The notes under the pieces: model-generated
What the model was told of the DNA's origin: nothing
Seen by the model: the letters and a program-made list of their open reading frames with translations, nothing else
The model's database searches: none
Origin: Gammaproteobacteria bacterium
GTDB lineage: Bacteria; Pseudomonadota; Gammaproteobacteria; Poriferisulfidales; GCA-002705445
Length of the DNA stretch: 64,000 nucleotides
Direction: 5' to 3'
NCBI GenBank assembly: GCA_018674175.1
Contig: JABHAT010000029.1
Coordinates: forward strand, 62,001 to 126,000
Shown here: positions 9,934-18,720 of the stretch, piece by piece
Layout: every line of letters starts with the position of its first letter
How positions within the stretch are numbered: the first letter of the stretch is position 1
Translations under genes and position numbers: made by a program

Positions 9934-10724
9934 GTGAAAAAATAAAAAAAAATGTCGCTAAAAATTATATTGATTCAGCTGTTGTGCAGAAAGAAATTAT
10001 TAATAGATTAATGCAAAGATTATCTTTTTTTAATTTATCGCCAAGAAAAGTTATTGATATTGGTTCAGGTGTTGGGCTTAGTACCAAAAAATTAATGGAT
10101 CTATATTCTAAATCTGAGTTTCATATGCTGGATAATTCATTAAAATCATTAGAAGAAAATATTATAAATGAAAATAATTTATTTACAGTTTGCGCAGATT
10201 TCACAAAAGTTCCATACGAAAGCAATACTTTTGATTTTGTATTTTCCTCGTCAGCACTTCACTGGGAGCTAGATATACATTCTTCCTTTAAAGAAATATT
10301 TCGAATCTTGAAACCCGGAGGATTACTTTTATTTTCAACATATGGCCCAGATACATTAATTGAACTGAGGTCAGCATGGGCACAAGTTGATAATAAAAAG
10401 CATGTTAATGAATTTTATGATATGCACGATATTGGCGATCTTATGTTGAATTTAAATTTTATAGATTCTGTAGTTGATGCTGAAAAAATTATTATTCAAT
10501 ATGAAAATATTCTTCAACTACAAAAAGATCTGAAAAATATCGGATCAAAAGTCTTGCCGGGAGATGATAGATCAAAAAGCTTGTCAGGTGTTAGTGCAAT
10601 GAAGACCATGTATGCAGAATATGGCAATTTTAGATCAAAATCTGGAGATTTACCTGCTACCTACGAAGTAATTTATGGGTCAGCATGGAAAAAAATGGAT
10701 AATATAATTCAGTATAGAAAATAA
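9930..10724 (+). CDS. bioC: Malonyl-ACP O-methyltransferase BioC
   Basis: A 264-aa SAM-dependent methyltransferase. Motif I is VIDIGSGVGLSTKKL near residue 45, followed by FDFVFSSSALHWELD and LKPGGLLLFSTYGPDTLIELR near 130-150. The GPDTL(I)ELR stretch is characteristic of BioC. It methylates the free carboxyl of malonyl-ACP so that fatty acid enzymes can build pimelate. It overlaps the bioH-like gene, and bioD lies about 14 kb away, so biotin genes are split in this genome. Confidence 0.9.
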   Translation: MSEKIKKNVAKNYIDSAVVQKEIINRLMQRLSFFNLSPRKVIDIGSGVGLSTKKLMDLYSKSEFHMLDNSLKSLEENIINENNLFTVCADFTKVPYESNTFDFVFSSSALHWELDIHSSFKEIFRILKPGGLLLFSTYGPDTLIELRSAWAQVDNKKHVNEFYDMHDIGDLMLNLNFIDSVVDAEKIIIQYENILQLQKDLKNIGSKVLPGDDRSKSLSGVSAMKTMYAEYGNFRSKSGDLPATYEVIYGSAWKKMDNIIQYRK

Positions 10725-10819
10725 GTAGGTAAATTCACAAATTTTTTAGTTTGTACACTATATTATTAAAGCCTAATTTAGTATACTGTTGCCATCAAAT
10801 TTACATGGTTATTTGCAGT

Positions 10820-11287
10820 ATGATTCAGTATAAAGAAGGCGAATTTAAGGAATTTATAATTAAGCCCAATAATTCACTATCTTGGAAAGGTAATAAGATA
10901 TTTTTCTTTATACTTTTTTTTGTATCTTTTGTAATTGCATTTTCATTTGCAATGGCTGGAATGTGGTTAATATTGCCATTTGCAGGGCTAGAAATGATTT
11001 TGTTAGGATCTGCTCTTACATTTTGTTATATAAAAAATTCTCAATGTGAAATAGTTAAAATTGATGAAAAGAACGTATCAGTTTCATTAATAAAATCGAG
11101 GAACAAAAAAGTTTTCGGTTGTCGTAAATATTGGGCGAAGTTTATTCTAAATAAGCCTCGTCTAAAAGGGTATCCGCACAAATTAGTCTTAAGGTCTGCG
11201 GGTAGAGAAATGGAGATCGGCGCTTTGTTAACTGATGAAGAGAGAATAAAGCTAGCCGGAATGTTGAAAAAAAACGTAGAGCAATAA
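10820..11287 (+). CDS. DUF2244 membrane protein linked to cytochrome oxidase
   Basis: A 155-aa protein with two adjacent hydrophobic segments (about residues 28-70) and a soluble C-terminal half, matching DUF2244 proteins that commonly sit beside cox genes. The ORF track starts at a TTG at 10751. The ATG at 10820 giving MIQYKEGEF is preferred because the upstream extension has no family similarity and runs through a TATACT promoter-like sequence. It lies directly before coxB, so a role around the oxidase is likely by context. The biochemical function is unknown. Confidence 0.75.
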   Translation: MIQYKEGEFKEFIIKPNNSLSWKGNKIFFFILFFVSFVIAFSFAMAGMWLILPFAGLEMILLGSALTFCYIKNSQCEIVKIDEKNVSVSLIKSRNKKVFGCRKYWAKFILNKPRLKGYPHKLVLRSAGREMEIGALLTDEERIKLAGMLKKNVEQ

Positions 11288-11309
11288 ATATGCAAGGAGT
11301 ATGCAAATA

Positions 11310-12116
11310 ATGTCTTTAATAAAAAACCTGATTTTTTTTATAGCCTCAATGTCAGTATTTAACATAGCACAAGCTGGTTGGTTAGATTTGAATATGACAG
11401 AGGGCGTTACTGATTTAAGTCAGGAAGTTTTTGGCCTTCATATGTTAATACTTTGGATATGCGTAGTAATCGGGGTTATTGTTTTTGGTGCTATGTTTTG
11501 GTCAATAGCAATGCATAGGAAATCTAGAGGTGTTACGCCAGCAACATTTCATGAAAGCACAAGTTTGGAGTTTTTGTGGACCATTGTTCCATTTGTAATT
11601 TTAATTGGAATGGCTGTCCCTGCTACGAAAACCTTGATAAAAATGTATGATCATAGTGATTCAGAGATTCACATTAAAATTACTGGTTATCAATGGCTAT
11701 GGCAATACGAGTATTTAAATACGAATGTCTCTTTCTACAGTAAATTATCTACCCCATATAATGAGATATATAATAAAGACACTAAGAATATTAATTATTT
11801 ACAAGAAGTAGATAAGCATCTAGTCGTCCCAGTTAACAAAAAAATTAGATTTCTATTAACATCAAATGATGTTTTACATGCATGGTGGGTCCCAGATCTT
11901 GCATTAAAAAGAGATGCAATACCTGGATATATAAATGAAATGTCAGTAGTTATAAATGAGCCAGGAATTTATAGAGGTAGATGCGCAGAACTATGCGGAA
12001 GACATCACGGGTTTATGCCTATTGTTATTGAGGCGGTAGAAGAAAAAGAGTATGAAGAATGGCTAGCGAATGCTGATAAAGTTAAATCATCTGACGTAGC
12101 TAAAATTAATAAATAA
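11310..12116 (+). CDS. coxB: Cytochrome c oxidase subunit II
   Basis: A 268-aa subunit II of an aa3-type oxidase. It has an N-terminal signal-like segment ending near AQAGW, two membrane helices, and a periplasmic cupredoxin domain. The CuA ligands are intact: LHAWWVPDL supplies a histidine, and GRCAELCGRHHGFM supplies the two cysteines, glutamate, histidine and methionine. There is no fused cytochrome c domain. The ATG at 11310 is preferred over 11301 because AAGGAG ends at 11299, one base from the first ATG but ten from the second. It receives electrons from cytochrome c and passes them to subunit I. Confidence 0.95.
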   Translation: MSLIKNLIFFIASMSVFNIAQAGWLDLNMTEGVTDLSQEVFGLHMLILWICVVIGVIVFGAMFWSIAMHRKSRGVTPATFHESTSLEFLWTIVPFVILIGMAVPATKTLIKMYDHSDSEIHIKITGYQWLWQYEYLNTNVSFYSKLSTPYNEIYNKDTKNINYLQEVDKHLVVPVNKKIRFLLTSNDVLHAWWVPDLALKRDAIPGYINEMSVVINEPGIYRGRCAELCGRHHGFMPIVIEAVEEKEYEEWLANADKVKSSDVAKINK

Positions 12117-12128
12117 GGGAGAAATATT

Positions 12129-13700
12129 ATGAGTTCGGTTGTAAAAGATGAACACCACGACGAACACCCATCAGGAATTATGAGATGGATTACTACTACA
12201 AATCATAAAGATATAGGAACACTTTATCTTTGGTTTGCAATGATAATGTTCTTTATTGGCGGACTGATGGCATTAGTTATAAGATCAGAGCTTTTTCAGC
12301 CAGGATTACAATTTGTAGATCCTCAGTTCTTTAATTCCATGACTACAATGCATGCTCTTGTGATGATATTTGGTGTTGTGATGCCTGCATTTACAGGCTT
12401 AGCTAATTGGATGATACCTATTATGGTTGGTGGTCCAGATATGGCTTTACCTAGAATGAATAATTGGAGTTTCTGGATTATGCCTTTTGCATTTTCTATG
12501 CTTCTCTCAACTTTATTTATGGATGGTGGAGCACCCGCAGGTGGCTGGACATTATACCCACCACTAAGTCTTCAAACTGGTGATGCATTTCCATTCCTAA
12601 TTTTTGCGATACACTTCATGGGCTTATCTTCAATAATGGGAGCTATTAATATAGTGGCAACAATTTTAAATATGCGAGCTCCAGGAATGACTTTAATGAA
12701 GATGCCATTATTTGTTTGGACTTGGTTAATTACAGCATTTTTATTGATAGCAGTAATGCCGGTGTTAGCAGGCGGAGTTACTATGCTTTTAACAGATAAA
12801 TTTTTTGGAACTAGTTTTTTTAATGCTGCAGGTGGTGGAGATCCAGTAATGTTCCAACATATTTTTTGGTTCTTTGGGCATCCAGAAGTATATATATTAA
12901 TCTTACCTTCTTTTGGAGTTGTTTCAGCTATTATCCCTACTTTTGCAAGAAAACCCCTATTTGGATATGCCTCTATGGTGTATGCAACTGCATCAATTGC
13001 TTTTTTATCATTTATCGTTTGGGCGCATCATATGTTTACAGTTGGTATGCCGCTAGCTGGAGAAGTATTTTTTATGTTTGCAACAATGTTGATTGCGGTT
13101 CCTACAGGGGTAAAAGTATTTAATTGGGTTACAACTATGTGGAAAGGAGCTATGACATTTGAAACTCCAATGTTATTTGCAATAGGTTTTATTGTAATGT
13201 TTACTATTGGAGGTTTTTCAGGATTAATGCTAGCTATTACTCCAGCTGATTTTCAGTACCATGATACATATTTCGTAGTTGCGCATTTTCATTATGTATT
13301 AGTACCTGGATCAATATTTGCAATAATGGCCGCATGTTATTACTGGCTTCCAAAATGGACAGGAAATATGTATTCAGAAACTTTAGGAAAAACTCATTTC
13401 TGGCTTTCAACAATTTTTGTCAATTTAACTTTCTTTCCAATGCATTTCGTTGGTTTAGCTGGTATGCCAAGAAGAATTCCAGATTATTCGCTACAATTTG
13501 CTGACTACAATATGATTGCAAGTATTGGTGCATTTGGTTTTGGGTTTGCGCAATTAATATTTTTATATCTAATAATTAAAACTATAAAAGGCGGCACAAA
13601 AGCAACAGATCAAGTATGGGAAGGAGCTGAAGGGTTAGAGTGGACATTGTCTTCACCGCCTCCATACCATTCATTCAATACACCGCCAGTTATAAAATAG
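12129..13700 (+). CDS. coxA: Cytochrome c oxidase subunit I
   Basis: A 523-aa subunit I with about twelve membrane helices. It holds heme a and the heme a3-CuB centre where oxygen is reduced. Ligand motifs are MTTMHALVMIFGVVMP (heme a), FWFFGHPEVYILILPSFG with the His-Tyr crosslink pair, VWAHHMFTVGMPL with two CuB histidines, and FVVAHFHYVLVPGS with ligands for both hemes. A strong AAGGGAGAA site precedes the ATG. It lies 12 bases after coxB. Confidence 0.97.
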   Translation: MSSVVKDEHHDEHPSGIMRWITTTNHKDIGTLYLWFAMIMFFIGGLMALVIRSELFQPGLQFVDPQFFNSMTTMHALVMIFGVVMPAFTGLANWMIPIMVGGPDMALPRMNNWSFWIMPFAFSMLLSTLFMDGGAPAGGWTLYPPLSLQTGDAFPFLIFAIHFMGLSSIMGAINIVATILNMRAPGMTLMKMPLFVWTWLITAFLLIAVMPVLAGGVTMLLTDKFFGTSFFNAAGGGDPVMFQHIFWFFGHPEVYILILPSFGVVSAIIPTFARKPLFGYASMVYATASIAFLSFIVWAHHMFTVGMPLAGEVFFMFATMLIAVPTGVKVFNWVTTMWKGAMTFETPMLFAIGFIVMFTIGGFSGLMLAITPADFQYHDTYFVVAHFHYVLVPGSIFAIMAACYYWLPKWTGNMYSETLGKTHFWLSTIFVNLTFFPMHFVGLAGMPRRIPDYSLQFADYNMIASIGAFGFGFAQLIFLYLIIKTIKGGTKATDQVWEGAEGLEWTLSSPPPYHSFNTPPVIK

Positions 13701-13722
13701 TAATAGGCTACTGGGAGAAATT

Positions 13723-13821
13723 TTGGAAACAAGACAAAAAGTAAAAGTCACAACAATTATTTTAGTTGTAATGGCCTTAGCAATTTATATTGGTTTTTAT
13801 TTTATTATGTCTAGTAGGTGA
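13723..13821 (+). CDS. 32-residue single-pass membrane peptide in the cox operon
   Basis: A 32-codon ORF too short for the ORF track. It starts at TTG 13723 after GGGAGAAA, reads METRQKVKVTT, then has one hydrophobic helix and ends MSSR. It fills almost the whole gap between coxA and cox11, and its stop sits 8 bases before the cox11 ATG. Short single-helix proteins in exactly this position are known in proteobacterial oxidase operons as small assembly or accessory subunits. Placement, ribosome binding site and composition support it. Function is inferred from context only. Confidence 0.7.
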   Translation: METRQKVKVTTIILVVMALAIYIGFYFIMSSR

Positions 13822-13829
13822 TAAGGAAT

Positions 13830-14372
13830 ATGAAAGAAAAAAAGTTAAATATTAGAACAGCAAAAAAACTAATTTTTATTTGTTTTTCAATGTTTCTATT
13901 TTCTTTTGCATTAATACCTTTATACAATATAATTTGCGATGTTACAGGTTTGAATGGAAATACATCTAATCTAAAGGAAAAAGTTGAAGCTTATACTGAA
14001 ACAATTAGTACTGAAAAGCTTAATGTGCAGTTTATCTCTCACCAATATAATGGTGAGAAATTAGTTTTCAAACCTTCCGAATTTGAAATGGTTGTATCTC
14101 CTGGAAAGGTCTATAGCACAGTTTATATTGCTACAAATAAAACTAATTCAAATATAGTTGGTCAAGCTGTACCTAGTGTCTCTCCAAACGAGGCAGCAAA
14201 ATACTTAAAAAAAATAGAATGTTTCTGTTTTGAGGAGCAAACTTTTGAGCCGGGTAAGGTAGTTCAGTTGCCGTTATATTTTGCTATAGATGAAAAACTA
14301 CCAAATAGAATAAAAACAATAACATTATCATATTCATTTTTCGAAGCGCTGAATGTTTCTAAAAAAGATTAA
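13830..14372 (+). CDS. ctaG: Cytochrome c oxidase assembly protein Cox11/CtaG
   Basis: A 180-aa copper chaperone that delivers copper to the CuB site of subunit I. It has one N-terminal membrane helix (about residues 12-35) with YNIICDVTG just after, and a periplasmic immunoglobulin-like domain carrying the copper-binding motif KIECFCFEEQ near residue 130. The track's GTG start at 13818 lies inside the preceding small ORF and lacks a ribosome binding site, so the ATG at 13830 behind AAGGA is chosen. It lies between the small membrane peptide and coxC. Confidence 0.93.
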   Translation: MKEKKLNIRTAKKLIFICFSMFLFSFALIPLYNIICDVTGLNGNTSNLKEKVEAYTETISTEKLNVQFISHQYNGEKLVFKPSEFEMVVSPGKVYSTVYIATNKTNSNIVGQAVPSVSPNEAAKYLKKIECFCFEEQTFEPGKVVQLPLYFAIDEKLPNRIKTITLSYSFFEALNVSKKD

Positions 14373-14393
14373 AAATTAAAGGGGAAAATTAAA

Positions 14394-15263
14394 ATGTCTG
14401 AATCAGGAAGTTATTACATACCACACGGAAGCAAGTGGCCAATTATAGCAACAATAGGAGTCTGTACTGCTATGGTTGGCGGGTCATCCTTACTAAATGG
14501 AAATGATATAGGTAAATATATTCTTTACGTCGGATTAGCAATAGTTGTTTATATGATGGTGGGTTGGTTCAGCACAGTGGTTTCTGAAGGCGAAGAAGGC
14601 CTTTATGATTCGCAAGTTGATGCGTCATTTAGATGGGGAATGATTTGGTTTATTTTTTCAGAAGTTATGTTTTTTGCAGCTTTCTTCGGAGCACTTTTTT
14701 ATGTAAGAACTTACTCCCTTCCATGGCTGGGCGGAGAAGGAGCCGGATTAGTAACAAATACTTTTCTTTGGCCAGGGTATGAGAATGTTTGGCCGTTAAC
14801 AGCTAATGGTCCAGGAGAAGTTGGTGGTCAATTTAAAACTATGGGAGCTTGGGGCTTGCCAGCATTAAATACAGCTATTTTGCTAACTAGCGGAGTAACA
14901 TTGACTTGGGCACACCACGCATTAAAAGAAATGAAGAGAATACAACTAATTGCAGGGTTAAGTTTAACAGTCGCACTAGGTATTATCTTTATGTATTTTC
15001 AAGCAATGGAGTACGGCCATGCATTTAATGATTTAAATTTAAATATGGGAAGCGGAATTTATGGTTCAACATTTTTTATGCTTACTGGATTTCATGGTTT
15101 TCACGTAACAATAGGGACAATAATGTTAATGGTTATATTGGGGAGATCCATATATGGTCATTTCAATCCAAACAACCACTTTGCCTTTGAGGCAGTTGCG
15201 TGGTATTGGCACTTTGTTGATGTTGTCTGGCTAGGATTATTTATTTTTGTATATTGGATATAG
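14394..15263 (+). CDS. coxC: Cytochrome c oxidase subunit III
   Basis: A 289-aa multi-pass membrane protein with the subunit III hallmarks FRWGMIWFIFSEVMFFAAFF near residue 80, the FHGFHVTIGTI helix near 230, and FEAVAWYWHFVDVVWLGLF at the C terminus. It lacks catalytic metal but stabilises subunit I. The ribosome binding site is AAGGGGAAAA. It is the last plus-strand gene before the oppositely oriented DUF2909 gene. Confidence 0.96.
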   Translation: MSESGSYYIPHGSKWPIIATIGVCTAMVGGSSLLNGNDIGKYILYVGLAIVVYMMVGWFSTVVSEGEEGLYDSQVDASFRWGMIWFIFSEVMFFAAFFGALFYVRTYSLPWLGGEGAGLVTNTFLWPGYENVWPLTANGPGEVGGQFKTMGAWGLPALNTAILLTSGVTLTWAHHALKEMKRIQLIAGLSLTVALGIIFMYFQAMEYGHAFNDLNLNMGSGIYGSTFFMLTGFHGFHVTIGTIMLMVILGRSIYGHFNPNNHFAFEAVAWYWHFVDVVWLGLFIFVYWI

Positions 15264-15269
15264 TTAATT

Positions 15270-15470
15270 TTATATACCATGTGGCTGGATATAGCCATTC
15301 ATATACATAATAATCAAGATGGCAAATAGGAGAACCGAAAGGCCTATTCTTACTTTAAGTGCATTAACAGCTCTTTTCTTATTACCCTTGTCTTTAATTA
15401 AGAAAAATAATGAACTAAATAAACTTATAATGATAAGCAGGAATAGAAATATAAATATGATTTTTAACAT
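15270..15470 (-). CDS. DUF2909 twin-helix membrane protein
   Basis: A 66-aa protein with two hydrophobic helices separated by a basic loop (KDKGNKKRAVNALKVRIG). It matches the DUF2909 family that habitually sits within proteobacterial oxidase loci. It is on the minus strand, opposite to the other genes of the locus, with only 17 bases between its start and the surf1 start. The two promoters must therefore overlap each other or lie inside coding sequence. Function unknown; oxidase assembly or accessory role inferred from location. Confidence 0.75.
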   Translation of the reverse strand: MLKIIFIFLFLLIIISLFSSLFFLIKDKGNKKRAVNALKVRIGLSVLLFAILIIMYMNGYIQPHGI

Positions 15471-15487
15471 TAGTAAATTTTTTATTT

Positions 15488-16216
15488 ATGAAACTTAAAC
15501 TACTTTCTAGCATCATTTTTCTGTTGTGTATATCCTTATTTCTTTCTTTAGGATTTTGGCAGCTTGATAGAGCAAATGAAAAAGAAAATATTATAAAGCT
15601 TTATGAGGAAAGACAGAGTTCAGATATTGTTTCATTAAATTATATCGGCAAAAAACCTATTAAGGATAAGTATTATAGAAATTATAAGATTAAGGGACGA
15701 TATATCAACCAAACATTTCTTATAGATAATAAAATAAAAGATAAGCAGCCAGGATTTAATGTAATAAGTCTATTTCGAATTTCATCTAGCAAAGAAATAA
15801 TTCTAGTTGATAGAGGTTGGATAAAAATGAAAGGTCAAAGACAAAATATAGAAAAAAATTTCAAATTTTTAAATAATGAAAATATAGAAAAAAATGTACA
15901 AGAAATTTACGGGTATATCTACCCTAGAGAGAAGAGTTATACTATTGGTGATATATCGACAAATAAAAGTTGGCCGAGATTACTGCAAGCTATAAATTTC
16001 AATGAAATTAAAAGCACTATTAAGGTAAGCGAGCCATTTGTTGAAGGGATAGTATTTAGATTAAGTGAAAATAATAAATTTGGATTTAAGAGGGATTGGA
16101 AAATTGTGTTCATGGATAGTACTAAGCATTTGGGTTACGCATTTCAATGGTTCAGTATGGCGTTAGCTCTTGTAATTCTAATAATTTTATTTTTTGTGAG
16201 AATGAAAAATGAGTAA
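15488..16216 (+). CDS. SURF1-family oxidase assembly protein
   Basis: A 242-aa protein with a helix at each end. The N terminus has LFLSLGFWQLDRANEKENI, the conserved SURF1 (F/L)xLGxWQxxR motif. The C terminus has HLGYAFQWFSMALAL, also diagnostic. VDRGWIKM near residue 110 matches the middle GWI motif. SURF1 helps insert heme a into subunit I. It overlaps the next gene by 8 bases. Confidence 0.92.
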   Translation: MKLKLLSSIIFLLCISLFLSLGFWQLDRANEKENIIKLYEERQSSDIVSLNYIGKKPIKDKYYRNYKIKGRYINQTFLIDNKIKDKQPGFNVISLFRISSSKEIILVDRGWIKMKGQRQNIEKNFKFLNNENIEKNVQEIYGYIYPREKSYTIGDISTNKSWPRLLQAINFNEIKSTIKVSEPFVEGIVFRLSENNKFGFKRDWKIVFMDSTKHLGYAFQWFSMALALVILIILFFVRMKNE

Positions 16217-16781
16217 AAAAACTAGTTATTTTTCTTTAATAAAAACAAGGTTATTTTTTTTATTAATAATATTATCTTTTGCGGGGCCTTTAGTTCTTGC
16301 AACTGTAATGTATAAGTATAGTGATCTTATATCAGTAGCCCCGCCAAAATCTTACGGAAATTTAATTGAGCCAGTTATAACAATTAGCGAGAAGGAAGAT
16401 TTTAATAATATTTTAGGGAATAAAAAATGGACATTTTTGTATGTTTATGAAAATGAATCATGCGATCTTCTTTGCGAAGCAACATTATATATGATGCAAC
16501 AAGTCAGAGAGTCTGTTGGAAGAGAAAGACAGAGAATATCAAATTTAGTTATAGTAAATAAAAATTTCAAAAATGAAGATAATGAAAAAATTATAAATAA
16601 ATATAATAAAATAAAATTACTAGATATCATTCAAAAACCATTTTTTAATAAATTGAAAAAAAATCATCTATACATCGTTGATCCTTTAGGAAATATTTTT
16701 ATATATTATGAGAAAGACTTTAAAGCAAAAGGATTGAAAAAAGATATTAAGAAAATACTTAGAATTTCAAGGATTGGTTGA
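16209..16781 (+). CDS. SCO/thioredoxin-like oxidase assembly membrane protein
   Basis: A 190-aa protein with one N-terminal membrane helix (about residues 15-35) and a periplasmic thioredoxin-like region. WTFLYVYENESCDLLCEATLYMMQQVR near residue 80 carries a CxxxC pair, as in SCO copper chaperones though without the usual CP. A later LYIVDPLGNIFIYYEKD resembles the SCO strand preceding the histidine ligand, but I see no clear histidine there. It is probably a redox or structural helper for CuA assembly. It is located between surf1 and ctaA, overlapping surf1. Confidence 0.7.
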   Translation: MSKKTSYFSLIKTRLFFLLIILSFAGPLVLATVMYKYSDLISVAPPKSYGNLIEPVITISEKEDFNNILGNKKWTFLYVYENESCDLLCEATLYMMQQVRESVGRERQRISNLVIVNKNFKNEDNEKIINKYNKIKLLDIIQKPFFNKLKKNHLYIVDPLGNIFIYYEKDFKAKGLKKDIKKILRISRIG

Positions 16782-16790
16782 GTTATTCAT

Positions 16791-17816
16791 ATGATAAAAC
16801 TTAATAATTTTTTAATGATCGTCATTACAACAACACTTGCTGTAATTACATTAGGCGCTTATGTTAGGCTTTCGCATGCCGGCCTAGGGTGTCCTGATTG
16901 GCCTGGGTGTTATGGCTATCTAATTGGTGTTCCAGATAATGCTATTGAAATTTCAAATGCTGAGGCTAATTATGATGGTGCTAACGTTGATATTGGCAAG
17001 GCATGGAAGGAAATGATTCATAGATATCTTGCTGGGTTTTTAGGTATATTTATATTTGCTATATCTTACATATTTTATAAAAATAACACATCGAAACTTT
17101 TCAAATTATCCATAGTATTATCTTTGTTAGTAATTATGCAGGCAACTCTTGGAATGCTGACTGTTACTTTGCAGCTTCAGCCGGTAATAGTTTTAACACA
17201 TCTTCTTGGTGGGTTAACGATCATATCTTTATTATGGATAATGTTCTTAAGGTATAACAAAAATAGCTACTTCAATGAAACTGAGTTATTAGCTAATATT
17301 TCTACAAAACAGATAAAAAAGTTATCTATTTTTGGTTATGTAACTCTAGCAATTTTAATTATACAAATAATTCTTGGTGGCTGGACAAGCACAAATTATG
17401 CAGCTTTGGCTTGTGCGGATTTTCCAAGGTGTAATAACTCATGGTGGCCACAAATGGATTTTTACAGTGCTTTTGTAGTAGAGCTTGCAACAAATTTAAA
17501 TTATGAATTTGGTAGGCTTGATAGTCCAGCAAGAGTAGCAATTCATTTTACTCATAGAGCATGGGCAATAATAACTGCGGTTTCAATATTAATATTAGCA
17601 ATAATATCTTATAAAACTATAGTAGTCGCATATCAAAAAATTATTTCAATTTTACTAATTTTCTTTCTTTTTGTTCAAATTATACTGGGTATATTAAATA
17701 TTAAAATGAGCCTACCCATATATATAGCAGTTGCTCACAATGGTAATGCAGCATTACTTTTAATGTGTTTAATTACTCAGTTATATTTAATAAGAAATGT
17801 AAAAAATAATTTATAG
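16791..17816 (+). CDS. ctaA: Heme A synthase (COX15/CtaA)
   Basis: A 341-aa membrane protein oxidising the methyl group of heme O to the formyl group of heme A. Motifs are GAYVRLSHAGLGCPDWPGCYG near residue 25 with the paired cysteines, EMIHRYLAGFLG with a heme-ligand histidine, and IHFTHRAWAIITA near 250 with a second. About eight helices are visible. It lies 8 bases before ctaB, so heme O formation and its conversion are encoded together. Confidence 0.94.
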   Translation: MIKLNNFLMIVITTTLAVITLGAYVRLSHAGLGCPDWPGCYGYLIGVPDNAIEISNAEANYDGANVDIGKAWKEMIHRYLAGFLGIFIFAISYIFYKNNTSKLFKLSIVLSLLVIMQATLGMLTVTLQLQPVIVLTHLLGGLTIISLLWIMFLRYNKNSYFNETELLANISTKQIKKLSIFGYVTLAILIIQIILGGWTSTNYAALACADFPRCNNSWWPQMDFYSAFVVELATNLNYEFGRLDSPARVAIHFTHRAWAIITAVSILILAIISYKTIVVAYQKIISILLIFFLFVQIILGILNIKMSLPIYIAVAHNGNAALLLMCLITQLYLIRNVKNNL

Positions 17817-17823
17817 AGACAGC

Positions 17824-18720
17824 ATGTTTAATTTTAAAATTTACAGAGCATACCTAGAATCCTCAAAGCTTAGAGTTGTTGCTTTAATGATTTTCACATC
17901 TTTTATAGGAATGCTCTTAGCTAATCCTTTGTCTTTAAATTTTGAAGTTCTAATTTTAGGTAATTTAGGAATTGCTTTAATGTCGTTATCTGCTGGTTCA
18001 ATTAATCAATTATTAGATCAAAGAATAGATAAAATTATGCAGAGAACAAAAAAAAGACCATTAGTATCAGGAATACTGTCTACTAAAAATGTTATTATTT
18101 ATGCATCTATTATGGCAATTTTAGGTTTTTGTATTCTATATTTTCGAATTAATACACTAACAGCTTGGCTGACACTTGCCTCACTAGTAGGGTATGCTTT
18201 TATTTATACTTTATATTTAAAAAGGAGCACTCCTCAAAATATAGTTATTGGAGGTGCCGCTGGCGCTACACCACCACTACTTGGCTGGACTGCAATGACA
18301 GGACAAATTGATTTAATAGCCGTAGTATTATTTTTAATAATATTCACTTGGACTCCCCCACATTTTTGGGCGCTTGCTTTGTATAGAAAAGAAGAGTATT
18401 TCGCAGCAAAGATACCTATGCTTCCAGTGACTCATGGCGAGCAATATACTAGAGTGCATATAACTCTATATACTTTAATGTTAACAATAGTTAGTTTCTT
18501 GCCATTTATAATTAAATTTTCTAGTTCTTTTTATTTAGCAGGAGCGACGATTTTAAATTTAATATTCCTGTATTATGTAATAAAAATGCAACTAGCGAAA
18601 AATAATTTATTATCAAATAAAATATTTAATTACTCTATAGTTTATTTATCAGCACTGTTTGGTTTTTTAATAGCAGATAGGTATCTTGTATTACTTATAA
18701 ATATTAAAAGCTTTCTTTAA
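17824..18720 (+). CDS. ctaB: Protoheme IX farnesyltransferase (heme O synthase)
   Basis: A 298-aa UbiA-superfamily prenyltransferase that adds a farnesyl group to heme B. The Asp-rich motif LLDQRIDKIMQRTKKRP near residue 65 and YTLYLKRSTPQNIVIGGAAGATPPLLGW near 135 are typical of CyoE/CtaB. It completes the aa3 oxidase locus. Its last 17 bases overlap the 3' end of rpoH, transcribed in the opposite direction, so readthrough would produce antisense RNA. Confidence 0.95.
   Translation: MFNFKIYRAYLESSKLRVVALMIFTSFIGMLLANPLSLNFEVLILGNLGIALMSLSAGSINQLLDQRIDKIMQRTKKRPLVSGILSTKNVIIYASIMAILGFCILYFRINTLTAWLTLASLVGYAFIYTLYLKRSTPQNIVIGGAAGATPPLLGWTAMTGQIDLIAVVLFLIIFTWTPPHFWALALYRKEEYFAAKIPMLPVTHGEQYTRVHITLYTLMLTIVSFLPFIIKFSSSFYLAGATILNLIFLYYVIKMQLAKNNLLSNKIFNYSIVYLSALFGFLIADRYLVLLINIKSFL

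Noticed and set aside
11290-11310. Six-codon ORF (MQGVCK) ending in TAATG at the coxB start
   Set aside because: It has no ribosome binding site of its own; the AAGGAG inside it serves coxB. A chance ORF is the simpler reading.
12866-13123. 85-aa ORF inside coxA on the same strand
   Set aside because: Out-of-frame shadow of a perfectly conserved oxidase subunit.
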